Positions 17,905-26,481 are shown, numbered from the stretch's first letter. The stretch: DNA of 64,000 bases from RGIG4079 sp045646905 (GCA_045646905.1 JAZRLP010000024.1:1-64000); one strand, 5' to 3'. Made by a program: numbers and translations. The notes: generated from the letters alone by a model not told the origin.

Positions 17905-18659
17905 CACCTATACTTGAATTCAAGAAGACTTGTGTATCATATACCAAGCAAACTATGGCTGTAAAATATGTATCAGCAACCATAGAAAAGAACACCATCA
18001 CAGCGATCATGGGTCCCTCGGGTTGTGGCAAGTCAACACTTCTTCGAGCAGTAAACCTCATGCATAATCTCTACCAAAACATTCGTGTTGATGGAGAAAT
18101 ATTGCTCAATGGTGAAAATATCCTTTCAATGGAACCTATTGATGTGCGTCGTCGTGTGGGCATGGTATTCCAGCGACCTACACCGTTTCCAACAATGAGC
18201 ATTTACGACAATGTATTAGCCGGATTTACATTAAACGGCATCAAACTATCAAAGGCCGAAAAAGATGCCACAGTAGAGCGTTGTTTAAAGAGCGTTGCAC
18301 TTTGGGACGAAGTTAAAGATGTATTAAACAAAAAAGGAACTTTCCTCTCGGGTGGTCAGCAACAACGATTATGTATTGCTCGAGCATTGGCAATGAAGCC
18401 CGACATTTTATTGATGGACGAACCCACATCGGCACTCGATCCTATCGCAACAAAACATATAGAGGAATTACTTTTAGAATTACAAAAAGAGGTTACTATA
18501 TTAATTGTAACTCACAATATGGGACAAGCTCGACGCATTTCATCTAAATCAATGTTTATGTATTTGGGCGAATTAATTGAATATGGCGACACCGAGACAA
18601 TGTTCTCCAACCCAATCAATGAGCACACCAAAGCTTATTTAACAGGGAAAATGGGTTAG
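17892..18659 (+). CDS. pstB: Phosphate ABC transporter ATPase PstB
   Basis: The ATP-hydrolysing subunit that powers phosphate import. From the chosen start at 17892 (MESITPILEF) the 255 residues include Walker A GPSGCGKST, the Q loop in VGMVFQRPTPFP, the signature LSGGQQQR, Walker B ILLMDEPTSALDP and the switch His in IVTHNMGQ. A start at 17820 would add a 24-residue tail inside pstA and is rejected. No phoU follows directly; a PhoU-like domain is found instead at the end of the next gene's product. Confidence 0.95.
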   Translation: MESITPILEFKKTCVSYTKQTMAVKYVSATIEKNTITAIMGPSGCGKSTLLRAVNLMHNLYQNIRVDGEILLNGENILSMEPIDVRRRVGMVFQRPTPFPTMSIYDNVLAGFTLNGIKLSKAEKDATVERCLKSVALWDEVKDVLNKKGTFLSGGQQQRLCIARALAMKPDILLMDEPTSALDPIATKHIEELLLELQKEVTILIVTHNMGQARRISSKSMFMYLGELIEYGDTETMFSNPINEHTKAYLTGKMG

Positions 18660-18680
18660 CTACGGTTAGTTACATTGATC

Positions 18681-18737
18681 TTTAACATAAGCATAACCTA
18701 CTTGAAATATTTTTGAAACATTTTTGCAGTTACTTTG
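18681..18737 (+). promoter_or_regulatory. Candidate Pho box and promoter of Na/Pi transporter
   Basis: TGAAAT (18703-18708) and TGAAAC (18714-18719) are 11 bp apart and precede TTACTTTG (18730-18737) by 10 bases, exactly as upstream of the porin-pst operon. Weaker units TTTAAC (18681) and CATAAC (18692) keep the 11-bp register upstream. Confidence 0.65.
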
Positions 18738-18761
18738 TAGTTGAAAATTAATGTTTAACAT

Positions 18762-20498
18762 ATGAGTATATTGCAAATTTTTACATTGTTAGGAGCATTG
18801 GGTATGTTCCTTTATGGTATGAACTTAATGAGTTCAGGTCTGCAAAAGACCGCTGGTGATAGATTGAGAGGCTTTTTATCGGCAATGACATCAAATCCAT
18901 TCAAAGGTGTTATGACAGGGCTGGGGGTAACCTCAATAATACAATCATCATCGGCAACAACTGTAATGGTTGTGAGTTTTGTTAACGCCGGACTTTTAAC
19001 TCTAAATCAAGCGATAGGTGTGATTATGGGTGCCAATATTGGTACCACAGTAACTGCTTGGATGGTATCATGGTTGGGCTTTAAGGCAGATATATCGGTT
19101 CTTGCAGTACCATTGATGCTATTGGGCTTCCTTTTCTCTAATTCAAAAAACGACAATCGTAAAAATATTGGAGAACTTATAGTGGGATTTAGCCTTCTTT
19201 TCTTGGGCCTATCGTTTATGAAAGAGTCGGTGCCCGATCTTCGTCAAACACCAGAGGTGTTAGAATTTGTAACCTCATGGGCTTCTCATGGATTCGGTTC
19301 AATATTATTATTCCTTGCATTTGGAACGGTGTTGACACTTGTTCTGCAATCATCATCGGCTACAATGGCTATTACGCTCATTATGTTGAGCATGGGTTGG
19401 ATTCCATTCAATATGGCTTGTGCAATGGTGCTTGGCGAAAATATCGGCACAACTATTACAGCAAATATTGCAGCATCGGTAGGTAACACTCAGGCTAAAC
19501 GAGCAGCGATGTCGCACACTATTTTCAACCTGTTTGGTGTCGTATGGGCATTGATATTATTCCAGCCGTTCCTTCGTTTGGTGGGCTATGTTACTGAAAC
19601 ATTATTTGGATTGCCAAATCCAGCAGAAGAAGGTTTTGTAGTAAGTTCATCAACATCTCCCGAAGGTACGGCTGCTTTATATGGGTTGTCAATGTTGCAC
19701 ACAATGTTTAATGTTATCAACACATTGTTGTTGGTGTGGTTTACAAAATGGATTGGAAAGGCTGTGAGTTGGATTATTCGTGCTCCCGAAAGTCAAGAAA
19801 AAGAGATTTACAAACTCAAATATATCTCGGCAGGTCCACTCGCAACTCCCGAACTTTGTGTAGACCAAGCATTTGACGAAATTATCCATTTTGCTCAAAT
19901 TTCAAAAAATGGAGCTCTATATGCAAAGGAAGCTATAAATGAATCAGATAGTGAAAAATTTGAAACATTGCGTGGTAAACTCGTGAAATATGAGGAAATT
20001 TCTGACCGTATTGAGTATGAAATTGCGACATTTCTCAATGGAGTATCGGCCGAAGAGATTAGCGAAAGCACATCAAAGAAGGTTAAATCGATGTATAAGA
20101 TTATCGGTGAGTTGGAGTCGCTGGGCGATTCGGGTGAGACGATCAGTTGTATTTTGTCAAGAAAGAACATTCATAAAAAGACATTTGATGCCGATTCAAT
20201 TAAGAATCTAAATATAATGGCCGATGCAGTAATTGAGGCGTATGATGTGATGATTGCCAATTTAATATCGGCTCACAAAGGCGAACTTGAACAGATTTCA
20301 AATGCATATAATGCCGAAGAACGCTTGAATACTCTAAGAAATAATTTTAGAGATGCAGTGATTGAGGATATTGATAGCGGTGAAAGAAATTACCAAACAA
20401 GTGTTTACTATATTGATATTATGAATGCATTTGAACATATGGGTGACTTTATGATTAATGTCTCGCAAGATCTCGAACGAGGATTTATTCATAGATGA
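18762..20498 (+). CDS. Na+/phosphate cotransporter with PhoU-like domain
   Basis: A 578-residue NptA/PNaS-family transporter. The N-terminal ~340 residues hold two inverted repeats with the family signature QSSSATTVMVVSFVNAGLL (near 62) and QSSSATMAITLIML (near 195), and GANIGTT/GENIGTT loops. From about residue 360 a helical PhoU-like domain follows (LESLGDSGETISCIL ... YIDIMNAFEHMGDF), normally associated with phosphate signalling. It is separated from pstB by 100 bases that contain its own Pho-box-like promoter, giving low-affinity sodium-driven phosphate uptake beside Pst. The PhoU-like tail may take the place of the stand-alone PhoU absent from this operon; that is inference. Confidence 0.9.
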   Translation: MSILQIFTLLGALGMFLYGMNLMSSGLQKTAGDRLRGFLSAMTSNPFKGVMTGLGVTSIIQSSSATTVMVVSFVNAGLLTLNQAIGVIMGANIGTTVTAWMVSWLGFKADISVLAVPLMLLGFLFSNSKNDNRKNIGELIVGFSLLFLGLSFMKESVPDLRQTPEVLEFVTSWASHGFGSILLFLAFGTVLTLVLQSSSATMAITLIMLSMGWIPFNMACAMVLGENIGTTITANIAASVGNTQAKRAAMSHTIFNLFGVVWALILFQPFLRLVGYVTETLFGLPNPAEEGFVVSSSTSPEGTAALYGLSMLHTMFNVINTLLLVWFTKWIGKAVSWIIRAPESQEKEIYKLKYISAGPLATPELCVDQAFDEIIHFAQISKNGALYAKEAINESDSEKFETLRGKLVKYEEISDRIEYEIATFLNGVSAEEISESTSKKVKSMYKIIGELESLGDSGETISCILSRKNIHKKTFDADSIKNLNIMADAVIEAYDVMIANLISAHKGELEQISNAYNAEERLNTLRNNFRDAVIEDIDSGERNYQTSVYYIDIMNAFEHMGDFMINVSQDLERGFIHR

Positions 20499-20533
20499 TT
20501 TTCATTATTGTGTTTTTAATGAAAAAATTAAGT

Positions 20534-20541
20534 TACCTTTG
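20534..20541 (+). promoter_or_regulatory. -7 box of the second porin
   Basis: TACCTTTG matches TAnnTTTG, 25 bases before the start at 20567. Only one TGAAA-like copy (20520) is near, and it is out of register with the two stronger candidate Pho boxes. Confidence 0.5.
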
Positions 20542-20566
20542 TAGTATTAAATTTGATAAACGAAGA

Positions 20567-21544
20567 ATGAAAAAAGTATTATTGTTATTGAGTGGCATTG
20601 TGTTGATGGGTGCAAATGTAATGGCACAAGAGGCTACAGAAGAGCCTAAAGGGAAGGCCATTATTCAAGTGTTTGCCAATGCTCACACTGGTTTTGGTGC
20701 CGATAATGATGACCGCGGTTTTGAACTTGATCGCAGTTATGTGGGGTATCAATATTCGTTGACAAAGGAGTTGCAAATAAAGGCTGTGCTCGATGTGGGT
20801 ATGTCGAACGATGTAGATGATTACCACCATATTGCCTATGTGAAGAATGCGCAGGTAACATGGAAGCCTGGGCGTTTGACTCTCGAAGGGGGTATGATTT
20901 CTACCACTCAATTTAAGGTGCAAGAGAAGCATTGGGGCTATCGCTATATTATGAAGTCGTTTCAAGATGAGTATAAGTTTGGTAGCAGTGCCGACCTCGG
21001 TATCTCGGTAGCTTATAAGTTTGCCGATTGGGTAAGTGCCGATGCTATAATAGTAAATGGCGAGGGCTACAAAAAGGTGCAAGTGAAAGATGGATTGCAA
21101 TATGGTCTTGGCACAACCTTTACTCCTGTGAAAGGCCTCACATTGCGATTGTATGGCTCGGTTAATGAATGGGACGCAGGAGCGGCAACAAAAGCTTATA
21201 ACTGGGCTACATTTGTAGGGTATCAACACAAATATTTTTCTCTTGGTGCAGAGTATAACATTTTCCAAAATGCCAAATTTGAGAGAGACCACGATTTATA
21301 TGGCCTATCGGTATATGGCACAGCACATGTGAGCAAGGTGGTAGATATATTTGCTCGCTATGATAACCTTTCGTCAAATAACGATTGGAATATATTGAAG
21401 GATGAATCGGCAGCAATGCTTGGCGCACAAATAAAGTTGGGTAAGTATGTGAAAATTGCTCCTAATGTGCGTATGTCGATTCCATCAGCTTCTGGAGCCG
21501 ATAATCACTACTCGGCATATGTGAGTTGCTATTTCGGAATATGA
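20567..21544 (+). CDS. Outer-membrane porin, phosphate-locus copy 2
   Basis: A 325-residue paralogue of the porin at 14095 with the same opening after the signal peptide (EEPKGKAIIQVF), the shared block MKSFQDEYKFGSSADLGIS and the same C-terminal barrel end (SCYFGI). The start at 20567 (MKKVLLLLSGIVL) gives a clean signal peptide ending AQ; an in-frame start at 20495 is upstream of the promoter box and rejected. It follows the Na/Pi transporter by 68 bases and closes the island before a strong terminator. The two copies probably differ in expression or pore properties; nothing in the sequence shows which. Confidence 0.8.
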   Translation: MKKVLLLLSGIVLMGANVMAQEATEEPKGKAIIQVFANAHTGFGADNDDRGFELDRSYVGYQYSLTKELQIKAVLDVGMSNDVDDYHHIAYVKNAQVTWKPGRLTLEGGMISTTQFKVQEKHWGYRYIMKSFQDEYKFGSSADLGISVAYKFADWVSADAIIVNGEGYKKVQVKDGLQYGLGTTFTPVKGLTLRLYGSVNEWDAGAATKAYNWATFVGYQHKYFSLGAEYNIFQNAKFERDHDLYGLSVYGTAHVSKVVDIFARYDNLSSNNDWNILKDESAAMLGAQIKLGKYVKIAPNVRMSIPSASGADNHYSAYVSCYFGI

Positions 21545-21590
21545 GAATAGGGGACGCATAGAGATTCGTTTATCAGAAAAAAATTAGGAG

Positions 21591-21630
21591 AGGTGTGTCA
21601 ATCTTTTGAATTTGATACACCTCCTTTTTT
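21591..21630 (+). terminator. Terminator ending the phosphate island
   Basis: AGGTGTGTCAA (21591-21601) pairs with TTGATACACCT (21612-21622) with one wobble, followed by a T run. It is the only strong terminator seen after pstS on this strand. Confidence 0.8.
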
Positions 21631-21645
21631 GTGTAAAATTCCCCA

Positions 21646-21750
21646 AACCGAAAAAATAGGGGGTAATTTAGTGGTTGTAACCGAAAAAATAGGGGGTAAT
21701 TTAGTGGTTATAACCGAAAAATTAGGGGTTAATTTGGCGGTTTAACGAAA
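21646..21750 (+). repeat. Three 33-bp tandem repeats before an ATPase gene
   Basis: Units start at 21646, 21679 and 21712 with AACCGAAAAA and contain TAGGGG(G)TAATTT, then GTGGTT; the first two differ by one base, the third is diverged and one base shorter, and a short fourth start (AACGAAAAAG) follows at 21744. Junctions form GGTTRTAACC, a perfect palindrome at 21707-21716. They end just before the promoter box. Confidence 0.85.
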
Positions 21751-21756
21751 AAGATT

Positions 21757-21764
21757 TATATTTG
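21757..21764 (+). promoter_or_regulatory. -7 box of the AAA+ ATPase gene
   Basis: TATATTTG, 16 bases before the ATG at 21781 and directly after the tandem repeats, so anything binding the repeats would act on this promoter. Confidence 0.55.
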
Positions 21765-21780
21765 TAGCAAAATTAATGTT

Positions 21781-22902
21781 ATGATTGCTAGGAAAATAGA
21801 ACGACAAATATTAAAAGATTTTCGAAAAAAGAAAGTTTTGGTGATTTTAGGTGCTCGCCAAGTGGGTAAAACTACCTTGTTGTCGCAAATAAATCAAGAA
21901 GGGAAAAAGGTGTTATCGTTGAATTGTGATAATGCCGATGATAGATTGTTACTAGAAAATCGTACCACTACTGAATTGTCTCAGTTGTTGTCGTCATATG
22001 ACCTTGCATTTATAGATGAGGCTCAACGTGTGGCAAATATTGGTATCACAATAAAGATGATAGGTGATTTAAAATTGGATACACAAGTGATAGTAACTGG
22101 GTCATCATCATTTGATATTGCAAATCGAGTTAATGAACCAGCTACTGGTCGCACTATTGAATATAAACTATATCCGTTTTCAATGCGTGAATTGGCCGAT
22201 TATTCGTCGCAAAGAGAAGAACATCGATTGTTAGGTAATAGGCTGATATATGGGATGTATCCCGAAGTTGTGATGGAGCCAGCCGATGCGAAACGAACAC
22301 TTGTATCGTTGGCTAATAATTACTTATATAAGGACTTGTTGTCATATAAAGGAATCAAGAAGCCCGAATTATTGCAAAATCTGGTAAAAGCATTGGCATT
22401 GCAATTGGGTAGCGAAGTGTCGTATAATGAACTAGGGAATATGTTAGGCGTAGATAAAGAAACGGTGGAGAATTATATAGATTTATTGGAAAAATGTTTT
22501 GTGGTGTTTCGGTTGTCGTCATTTAGTCGCAATATGCGTAATGAGATAAAGAAAGGTAAAAAAATATATTTCTATGACAATGGCATACGCAATGCTGTGA
22601 TTTCTAATTTCGCCCCAATTGAAATGCGAACTGATGCTGGTGCATTATGGGAAAATTTCATAATTAGCGAACGAGTTAAACGCAATTCATATATGGGAAG
22701 TTATGCGCAATTATTTTTTTGGCGTACACACGACCAAAGTGAGGTGGATTTGATTGAAGAAGAAGACGGACTATTGCACACATTTGAGTTTAAATGGAAT
22801 CCCCTCCGAAAAGCGAAGCTATCACAAGCATTTGCCAAAGCATACCCAAATTCAACATTCCAACTCGTTACGCCCGAAAATTATTGGGATTTTATTGGGT
22901 AA
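21781..22902 (+). CDS. AAA+ ATPase with DUF4143 nuclease-like domain
   Basis: A 373-residue protein of the AAA_14/DUF4143 family. Walker A is GARQVGKTTLL (about 25-35), Walker B LAFIDEAQRV (about 79-88), and the sensor region VTGSSSFDIA follows. A winged-helix segment at about 195-245 precedes a DUF4143 domain whose end shows SEVDLI and HTFEFKW, the D and E-x-K spacing of PD-(D/E)xK nuclease-like folds. The family is scattered, often in variable regions, and has no firmly established function. It stands alone with its own repeats, promoter and terminator, which suggests an independently gained unit. Confidence 0.85.
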   Translation: MIARKIERQILKDFRKKKVLVILGARQVGKTTLLSQINQEGKKVLSLNCDNADDRLLLENRTTTELSQLLSSYDLAFIDEAQRVANIGITIKMIGDLKLDTQVIVTGSSSFDIANRVNEPATGRTIEYKLYPFSMRELADYSSQREEHRLLGNRLIYGMYPEVVMEPADAKRTLVSLANNYLYKDLLSYKGIKKPELLQNLVKALALQLGSEVSYNELGNMLGVDKETVENYIDLLEKCFVVFRLSSFSRNMRNEIKKGKKIYFYDNGIRNAVISNFAPIEMRTDAGALWENFIISERVKRNSYMGSYAQLFFWRTHDQSEVDLIEEEDGLLHTFEFKWNPLRKAKLSQAFAKAYPNSTFQLVTPENYWDFIG

Positions 22903-22926
22903 ATTTAAGAGAATGTTATGTGTGAG

Positions 22927-22959
22927 GTTGTGTCAAGAACTATTGGCACAACTTTTTTT
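22927..22959 (+). terminator. Terminator of the AAA+ ATPase gene
   Basis: GTTGTGTCAA (22927-22936) pairs with TTGGCACAAC (22943-22952) through 10 bp with one wobble, then seven T. Confidence 0.8.
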
Positions 22960-23033
22960 GAGTAATTATGACATTTATTCGTGATAGATTTGGAAAAACT
23001 ATGGAAAAATATATTAATATACGAAATATTTTA

Positions 23034-23041
23034 TAATTTTG
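23034..23041 (+). promoter_or_regulatory. -7 box before the structured leader
   Basis: TAATTTTG followed by CAG is a consensus match. It would start a leader of about 310 bases before the lipoprotein gene. Confidence 0.5.
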
Positions 23042-23044
23042 CAG

Positions 23045-23306
23045 TAATCTTGGAGAGCAATAGCGATTGCATATCTAAGTGACATATTTTTAACGAAGCG
23101 TTTTTAGCTTTATTCTTTGTCAGAAAATCGCCAATTTTTAACACCGAAGAATGAGCAGTCAAGAACGTTTGCGCGTGCCTATATCCACCCTGGGCGGGTG
23201 TTGGTATATTGGGTATGGCGTGGGGTGGACTGTTTATTTCGGTGTGGGCATTTGGCGATGCCTCTGATAAGATAAACTGAGCAATGTCCCACGTCTTCGT
23301 GTTTTT
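23045..23306 (+). ncRNA. Candidate structured leader or small RNA
   Basis: Several nested pairings are visible by eye. GCAAT/ATTGC (23057-23061 with 23066-23070) and AAGC/GCTT (23096-23099 with 23107-23110) are local hairpins, the latter inside TGACA/TGTCA (23080-23084 with 23118-23122). A long-range helix joins ACACCGAA (23141-23148) to TTCGGTGT (23238-23245) and CAGTC (23156-23160) to GACTG (23228-23232), enclosing a CACCC/GGGTG hairpin. GGCAT/ATGCC (23247-23262) follows, and finally CACG/CGTG (23290-23301) with TTTTT. This fits either a cis-regulatory leader of the lipoprotein gene or a separate RNA ending near 23306. No named RNA family is recognised. Confidence 0.5.
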
Positions 23307-23355
23307 AGATGACATGTCAAATTTGGGGATATTATAGACATAAAATTAATTAAAG

Positions 23356-23982
23356 ATGAAAAAGTATTTTAAATTATTGTTGATGGCAGTGGCTATATTG
23401 TCGCTCAACTCATGTGATGAATTTGATGGACCATCTATGAATGTGACAAAACTGGCTGATCTTAATGGCGTGTGGAAAGCAACCAGTGTTGATGGTGTAG
23501 CTCCTAAAGGGTTAGATTATTTGGCAATTGTAGAAGGAGCCCGTTGGGGTATGCTTCGTGAAGGAGATATATGGGTTAACTCAATAAATACAACTATTGC
23601 TGGTGATGGTTCTAATGAGATTTATTTAACCAATGCAGGTACAGTGTATTTGAAAAAATTTACTGGAAGTACATTGGAAATTGAATACAAAGGTGAAACT
23701 CGTAAATATAAATTAGATAAAAAAGCATCTACAGCAATTATTCATAATAAAAAGATTACAGGTGGTGGACGCAGGTTTGTAGTATATGAGGAAGATAGTA
23801 ATGGCAATGTTTTATACAAGATAGATCTTGGTGAATTGAGTACGACTCATTTTAGAGGACCTGTTTGTTTATATACTAATACTTTGTATGCCGATGTATA
23901 TGACTATTATGGGAAATTGGTAGATCAAGTATATTGGACTGATTTAAAGGAAGGTGTTAATTATACTTTGACTTATAATTAA
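23356..23982 (+). CDS. Small lipoprotein, lipocalin-like start
   Basis: A 208-residue protein with a lipoprotein signal peptide (lipobox LNSC, Cys20). Residues ~35-50 (LADLNGVWKATSVDG) resemble the first strand of lipocalin-like domains of Bacteroidota, and the rest is predicted to be mainly beta-strand, but I recognise no definite family. It is probably exposed on the cell surface or in the periplasm. The striking feature is the ~310-base foldable leader between its promoter box and start codon. A bidirectional terminator follows. Confidence 0.75.
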   Translation: MKKYFKLLLMAVAILSLNSCDEFDGPSMNVTKLADLNGVWKATSVDGVAPKGLDYLAIVEGARWGMLREGDIWVNSINTTIAGDGSNEIYLTNAGTVYLKKFTGSTLEIEYKGETRKYKLDKKASTAIIHNKKITGGGRRFVVYEEDSNGNVLYKIDLGELSTTHFRGPVCLYTNTLYADVYDYYGKLVDQVYWTDLKEGVNYTLTYN

Positions 23983-24042
23983 TAACTGATTAATATGTCT
24001 ATTTAATCACACATCCCCATTGAAACGTTTAATGTGTGAGAC

Positions 24043-24083
24043 AAAAAGAGGCTAAACCATTGCAATTTGGTTTAGCCTCTTTT
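24043..24083. terminator. Bidirectional terminator between lipoprotein and GH31 genes
   Basis: AAAAAGAGGCTAAACCA pairs with TGGTTTAGCCTCTTTT around an 8-base loop, with an A run on one side and a T run on the other, so it can end both convergent transcripts. Confidence 0.85.
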
Positions 24084-24102
24084 CTATGATTTGAGTTCTT
24101 TC

Positions 24103-26481
24103 TTACTTATTTACAACGATTGTTGCTTCGTTGGCTATGTTCCAGTTGAAGGTGATTGTAGCAGTTGAGTTTTTAGCGTTGTATTTTACTGATGCTTTTT
24201 TGCCGTTAATGGTCACTTTTGCTGGACGGGCAGTGATGCCGTTGAGTTCGATTGTCATTTTCTTTGATGCTTTAGCTCCTGCATAGGTGCCTTCACTTTT
24301 GAGAGTGATAGTTGTTGCGGTAGCAGTAGCATCGCCGTTGAAAGTGATGAGGCGATAAGCATTGTCGGCAAGTGAGCGAGTTGACATGCGGTCGTCCTCA
24401 AACATTGTGTAGCTTGATTTTACACCGTCAACTGGGAAGTATTTCACTGTATATTGGTCGTTGGTGTAGTCGCCAGTATTGCCCATTTTATAGTCGGCTT
24501 GAGGGATGAATGCCCCAGCGCGAACAAATAAAGGTAATACCTCGAGAGGTGCGGCATAGTTGATGGTTTGGCCACAGCCATATGTTTTTGTGGGGTTGTT
24601 GTAGTCAACCCAACGGCCACATGGGAATGTGATGTTGCGTGAAGTAGCGCCTTGAGTCATCACGGGAGCCACCATCACATCGCGTCCCCATAGATATTGG
24701 TCGTCAATGTTGTCAAAACGAGTGTTTTGCTTGCTGTAGAAGTTGAGTGGACGCACCATTGGAAGACCTTGTGAGGCATTTTCATATGCAAGAGTATAGT
24801 TGTAAGGCAACCAGCGATAACGCTCGTTGATGAGGTCGAGGATAATGTCGCGTTGTTCGGGGTATTTATATGGCTCTGCCACTTGTTGAGAGTGGGTGCG
24901 GAGGATTGGCGAGAATGTGCCGAGTTGCAACCAACGCACATAAAGTTCGGGGTCAACAGGGTTGGCAGGGTCGATAGCAAAACCACCCACATCGTGGCTC
25001 ATGTAACCCATACCACTCAATCCCGAGTTGAGCATGATTGTAACTTGTGGTTGAAGACCTCCCCATGAACGAGAAACATCGGTAGACCAAGGATAAACGC
25101 TGAAGCGTTGCAATCCGGCTGTGCCACCACGCATCATTGTCATAAGTCGAGTGTTAGGGTATTCTTCTTTGTAGAGGTCGTAGATAATACGGCTCCATTC
25201 GTTGCCATAGAGATTGTGATATTCGCGAGCAGTCTTGCCATTGTGGTGGTAGATTGAGAATGGGTGTACTTCGGGTTCGCCAAGGTCGCCCCACCAGCCA
25301 CCTACACCTTCGTCGGTGAGGAGTTTATAGCGGTCGCGTAGCCATTTGCGAGTGTCGGGGTTTGACACATCAAACATACCTCCCGAACCTACCCAAATAG
25401 TTACTTCGTGAGTGTTGCCCACCGAGTCACGGCAGAACATTCCTTTTGACGAAAGTTCGTTGTAATTGTCAATTGCACGGCCATTGGTCAATACATATGG
25501 TTGCGAAATGATGATAGTGTTTACACTTTTCTTTTTGAGGTCGGAGAGCATCTTTTTGTGAGATGGCCATTGGATTGGGTCCCACGAAAGGCGTCCCATA
25601 TCTTCTTCCTTGCCATACCAGTAGAGGTCGAGTACCACACCATCGACAGGATAACCTTCGCGCTTGAGAGTGTCGATTACACCACGAGTTTCGGCTTCGG
25701 TTTTGTAACCATATTTTGATGTGATATATCCCATGGCCCAAAATGGGGGAAGCTCTTGACGTCCGGTGAGGAGTGTATATTCTTTCATTACACCTTCGAG
25801 AGTGCCTCCACCATTGATGAAATAATATGAAACAGGCTCTTTGCCTTCAGTGATATATTTCACGGGGTTGCCCATAATCATCTCGGCAGCTGCATAGTCG
25901 TCAAATAGCACTGCATAACCATTGGATGAAACAAAAAGAGGCATTGTGATATTCATCTGGTTAATGCGTTCTTCGCCTTTCATGTAACTATAGTTTTGCT
26001 TGTTATACATCACAAGCGTGTCGCCATTGAGCGAAAGGCTGTGACCACGTTCGCCAGCACCATAGTATGAACCAACACCAGTTGTTGCGAGTGAAAGCAT
26101 TTGTTTGCCATCGGAAATAGAGCGCACACCATTGTCGGCAATCATGCGGTCGTTGCCAGCATTGATTGAAATGCTACCATCATTGCCATTAAGCACTACC
26201 ACAACGTCTGTGGGAGTAGAAAGCATTTTGACGTTTCCTTGCGAAGAAGTTTCACCCTTAAACTGTTGAGGAGATAGTATCGCTGAATGAGATTGAGGGA
26301 TGACCTCGCCAGCTTTTACATTAGTTACTTTGATTATATTATCGTTAATTGCAGTTGCAGTAACGATACGTCCCGAAGGAGTTTCGATAGAAATCGTTCC
26401 TTGGTTAGCCCATGATTGAACCGAGAGGCATAGCACAATCGCTATGCTGAAACATAGTTTGCTAAATTTAGATTTATACAT
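24103..26481 (-). CDS. Glycoside hydrolase family 31 protein
   Basis: A secreted or periplasmic alpha-glucosidase/alpha-xylosidase-type enzyme of 792 residues. The start at 26481 gives a signal peptide ending near WA-NQG; a start at 26559 would place extra residues before it. An N-terminal beta-sandwich precedes the barrel with VVLDLYWYG, the nucleophile in WWGDLGEPE and the acid/base region WSTDVSRSW, then YMSHDVGGFA. A DUF5110-like C-terminal domain follows. The substrate is not determinable; it does not lie in a polysaccharide-utilisation locus here. A TAATTTTG box at 26511-26518 serves it. Confidence 0.9.
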   Translation of the reverse strand: MYKSKFSKLCFSIAIVLCLSVQSWANQGTISIETPSGRIVTATAINDNIIKVTNVKAGEVIPQSHSAILSPQQFKGETSSQGNVKMLSTPTDVVVVLNGNDGSISINAGNDRMIADNGVRSISDGKQMLSLATTGVGSYYGAGERGHSLSLNGDTLVMYNKQNYSYMKGEERINQMNITMPLFVSSNGYAVLFDDYAAAEMIMGNPVKYITEGKEPVSYYFINGGGTLEGVMKEYTLLTGRQELPPFWAMGYITSKYGYKTEAETRGVIDTLKREGYPVDGVVLDLYWYGKEEDMGRLSWDPIQWPSHKKMLSDLKKKSVNTIIISQPYVLTNGRAIDNYNELSSKGMFCRDSVGNTHEVTIWVGSGGMFDVSNPDTRKWLRDRYKLLTDEGVGGWWGDLGEPEVHPFSIYHHNGKTAREYHNLYGNEWSRIIYDLYKEEYPNTRLMTMMRGGTAGLQRFSVYPWSTDVSRSWGGLQPQVTIMLNSGLSGMGYMSHDVGGFAIDPANPVDPELYVRWLQLGTFSPILRTHSQQVAEPYKYPEQRDIILDLINERYRWLPYNYTLAYENASQGLPMVRPLNFYSKQNTRFDNIDDQYLWGRDVMVAPVMTQGATSRNITFPCGRWVDYNNPTKTYGCGQTINYAAPLEVLPLFVRAGAFIPQADYKMGNTGDYTNDQYTVKYFPVDGVKSSYTMFEDDRMSTRSLADNAYRLITFNGDATATATTITLKSEGTYAGAKASKKMTIELNGITARPAKVTINGKKASVKYNAKNSTATITFNWNIANEATIVVNK

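Noticed and set aside
20509..20541. Third Pho box before the second porin
   Set aside because: Only one TGAAA-like copy (20520) is near and it sits two bases out of the register seen at the other two promoters; the gene may be read through from the Na/Pi transporter promoter.
20585..21292. 235-codon minus-strand frame opposite the second porin
   Set aside because: Porin signal peptide, paralogue match and promoter are on the plus strand; the antisense text matches nothing.
21646..21743. CRISPR array
   Set aside because: The 33-bp units are contiguous with no spacers, and no cas genes are present; tandem repeats instead.
23031..23315. 94-codon minus-strand frame opposite the structured leader
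   Set aside because: It lacks a family match, signal or promoter, and covers the foldable plus-strand region that follows a consensus promoter box; chance frame is more likely, though a gene cannot be excluded.
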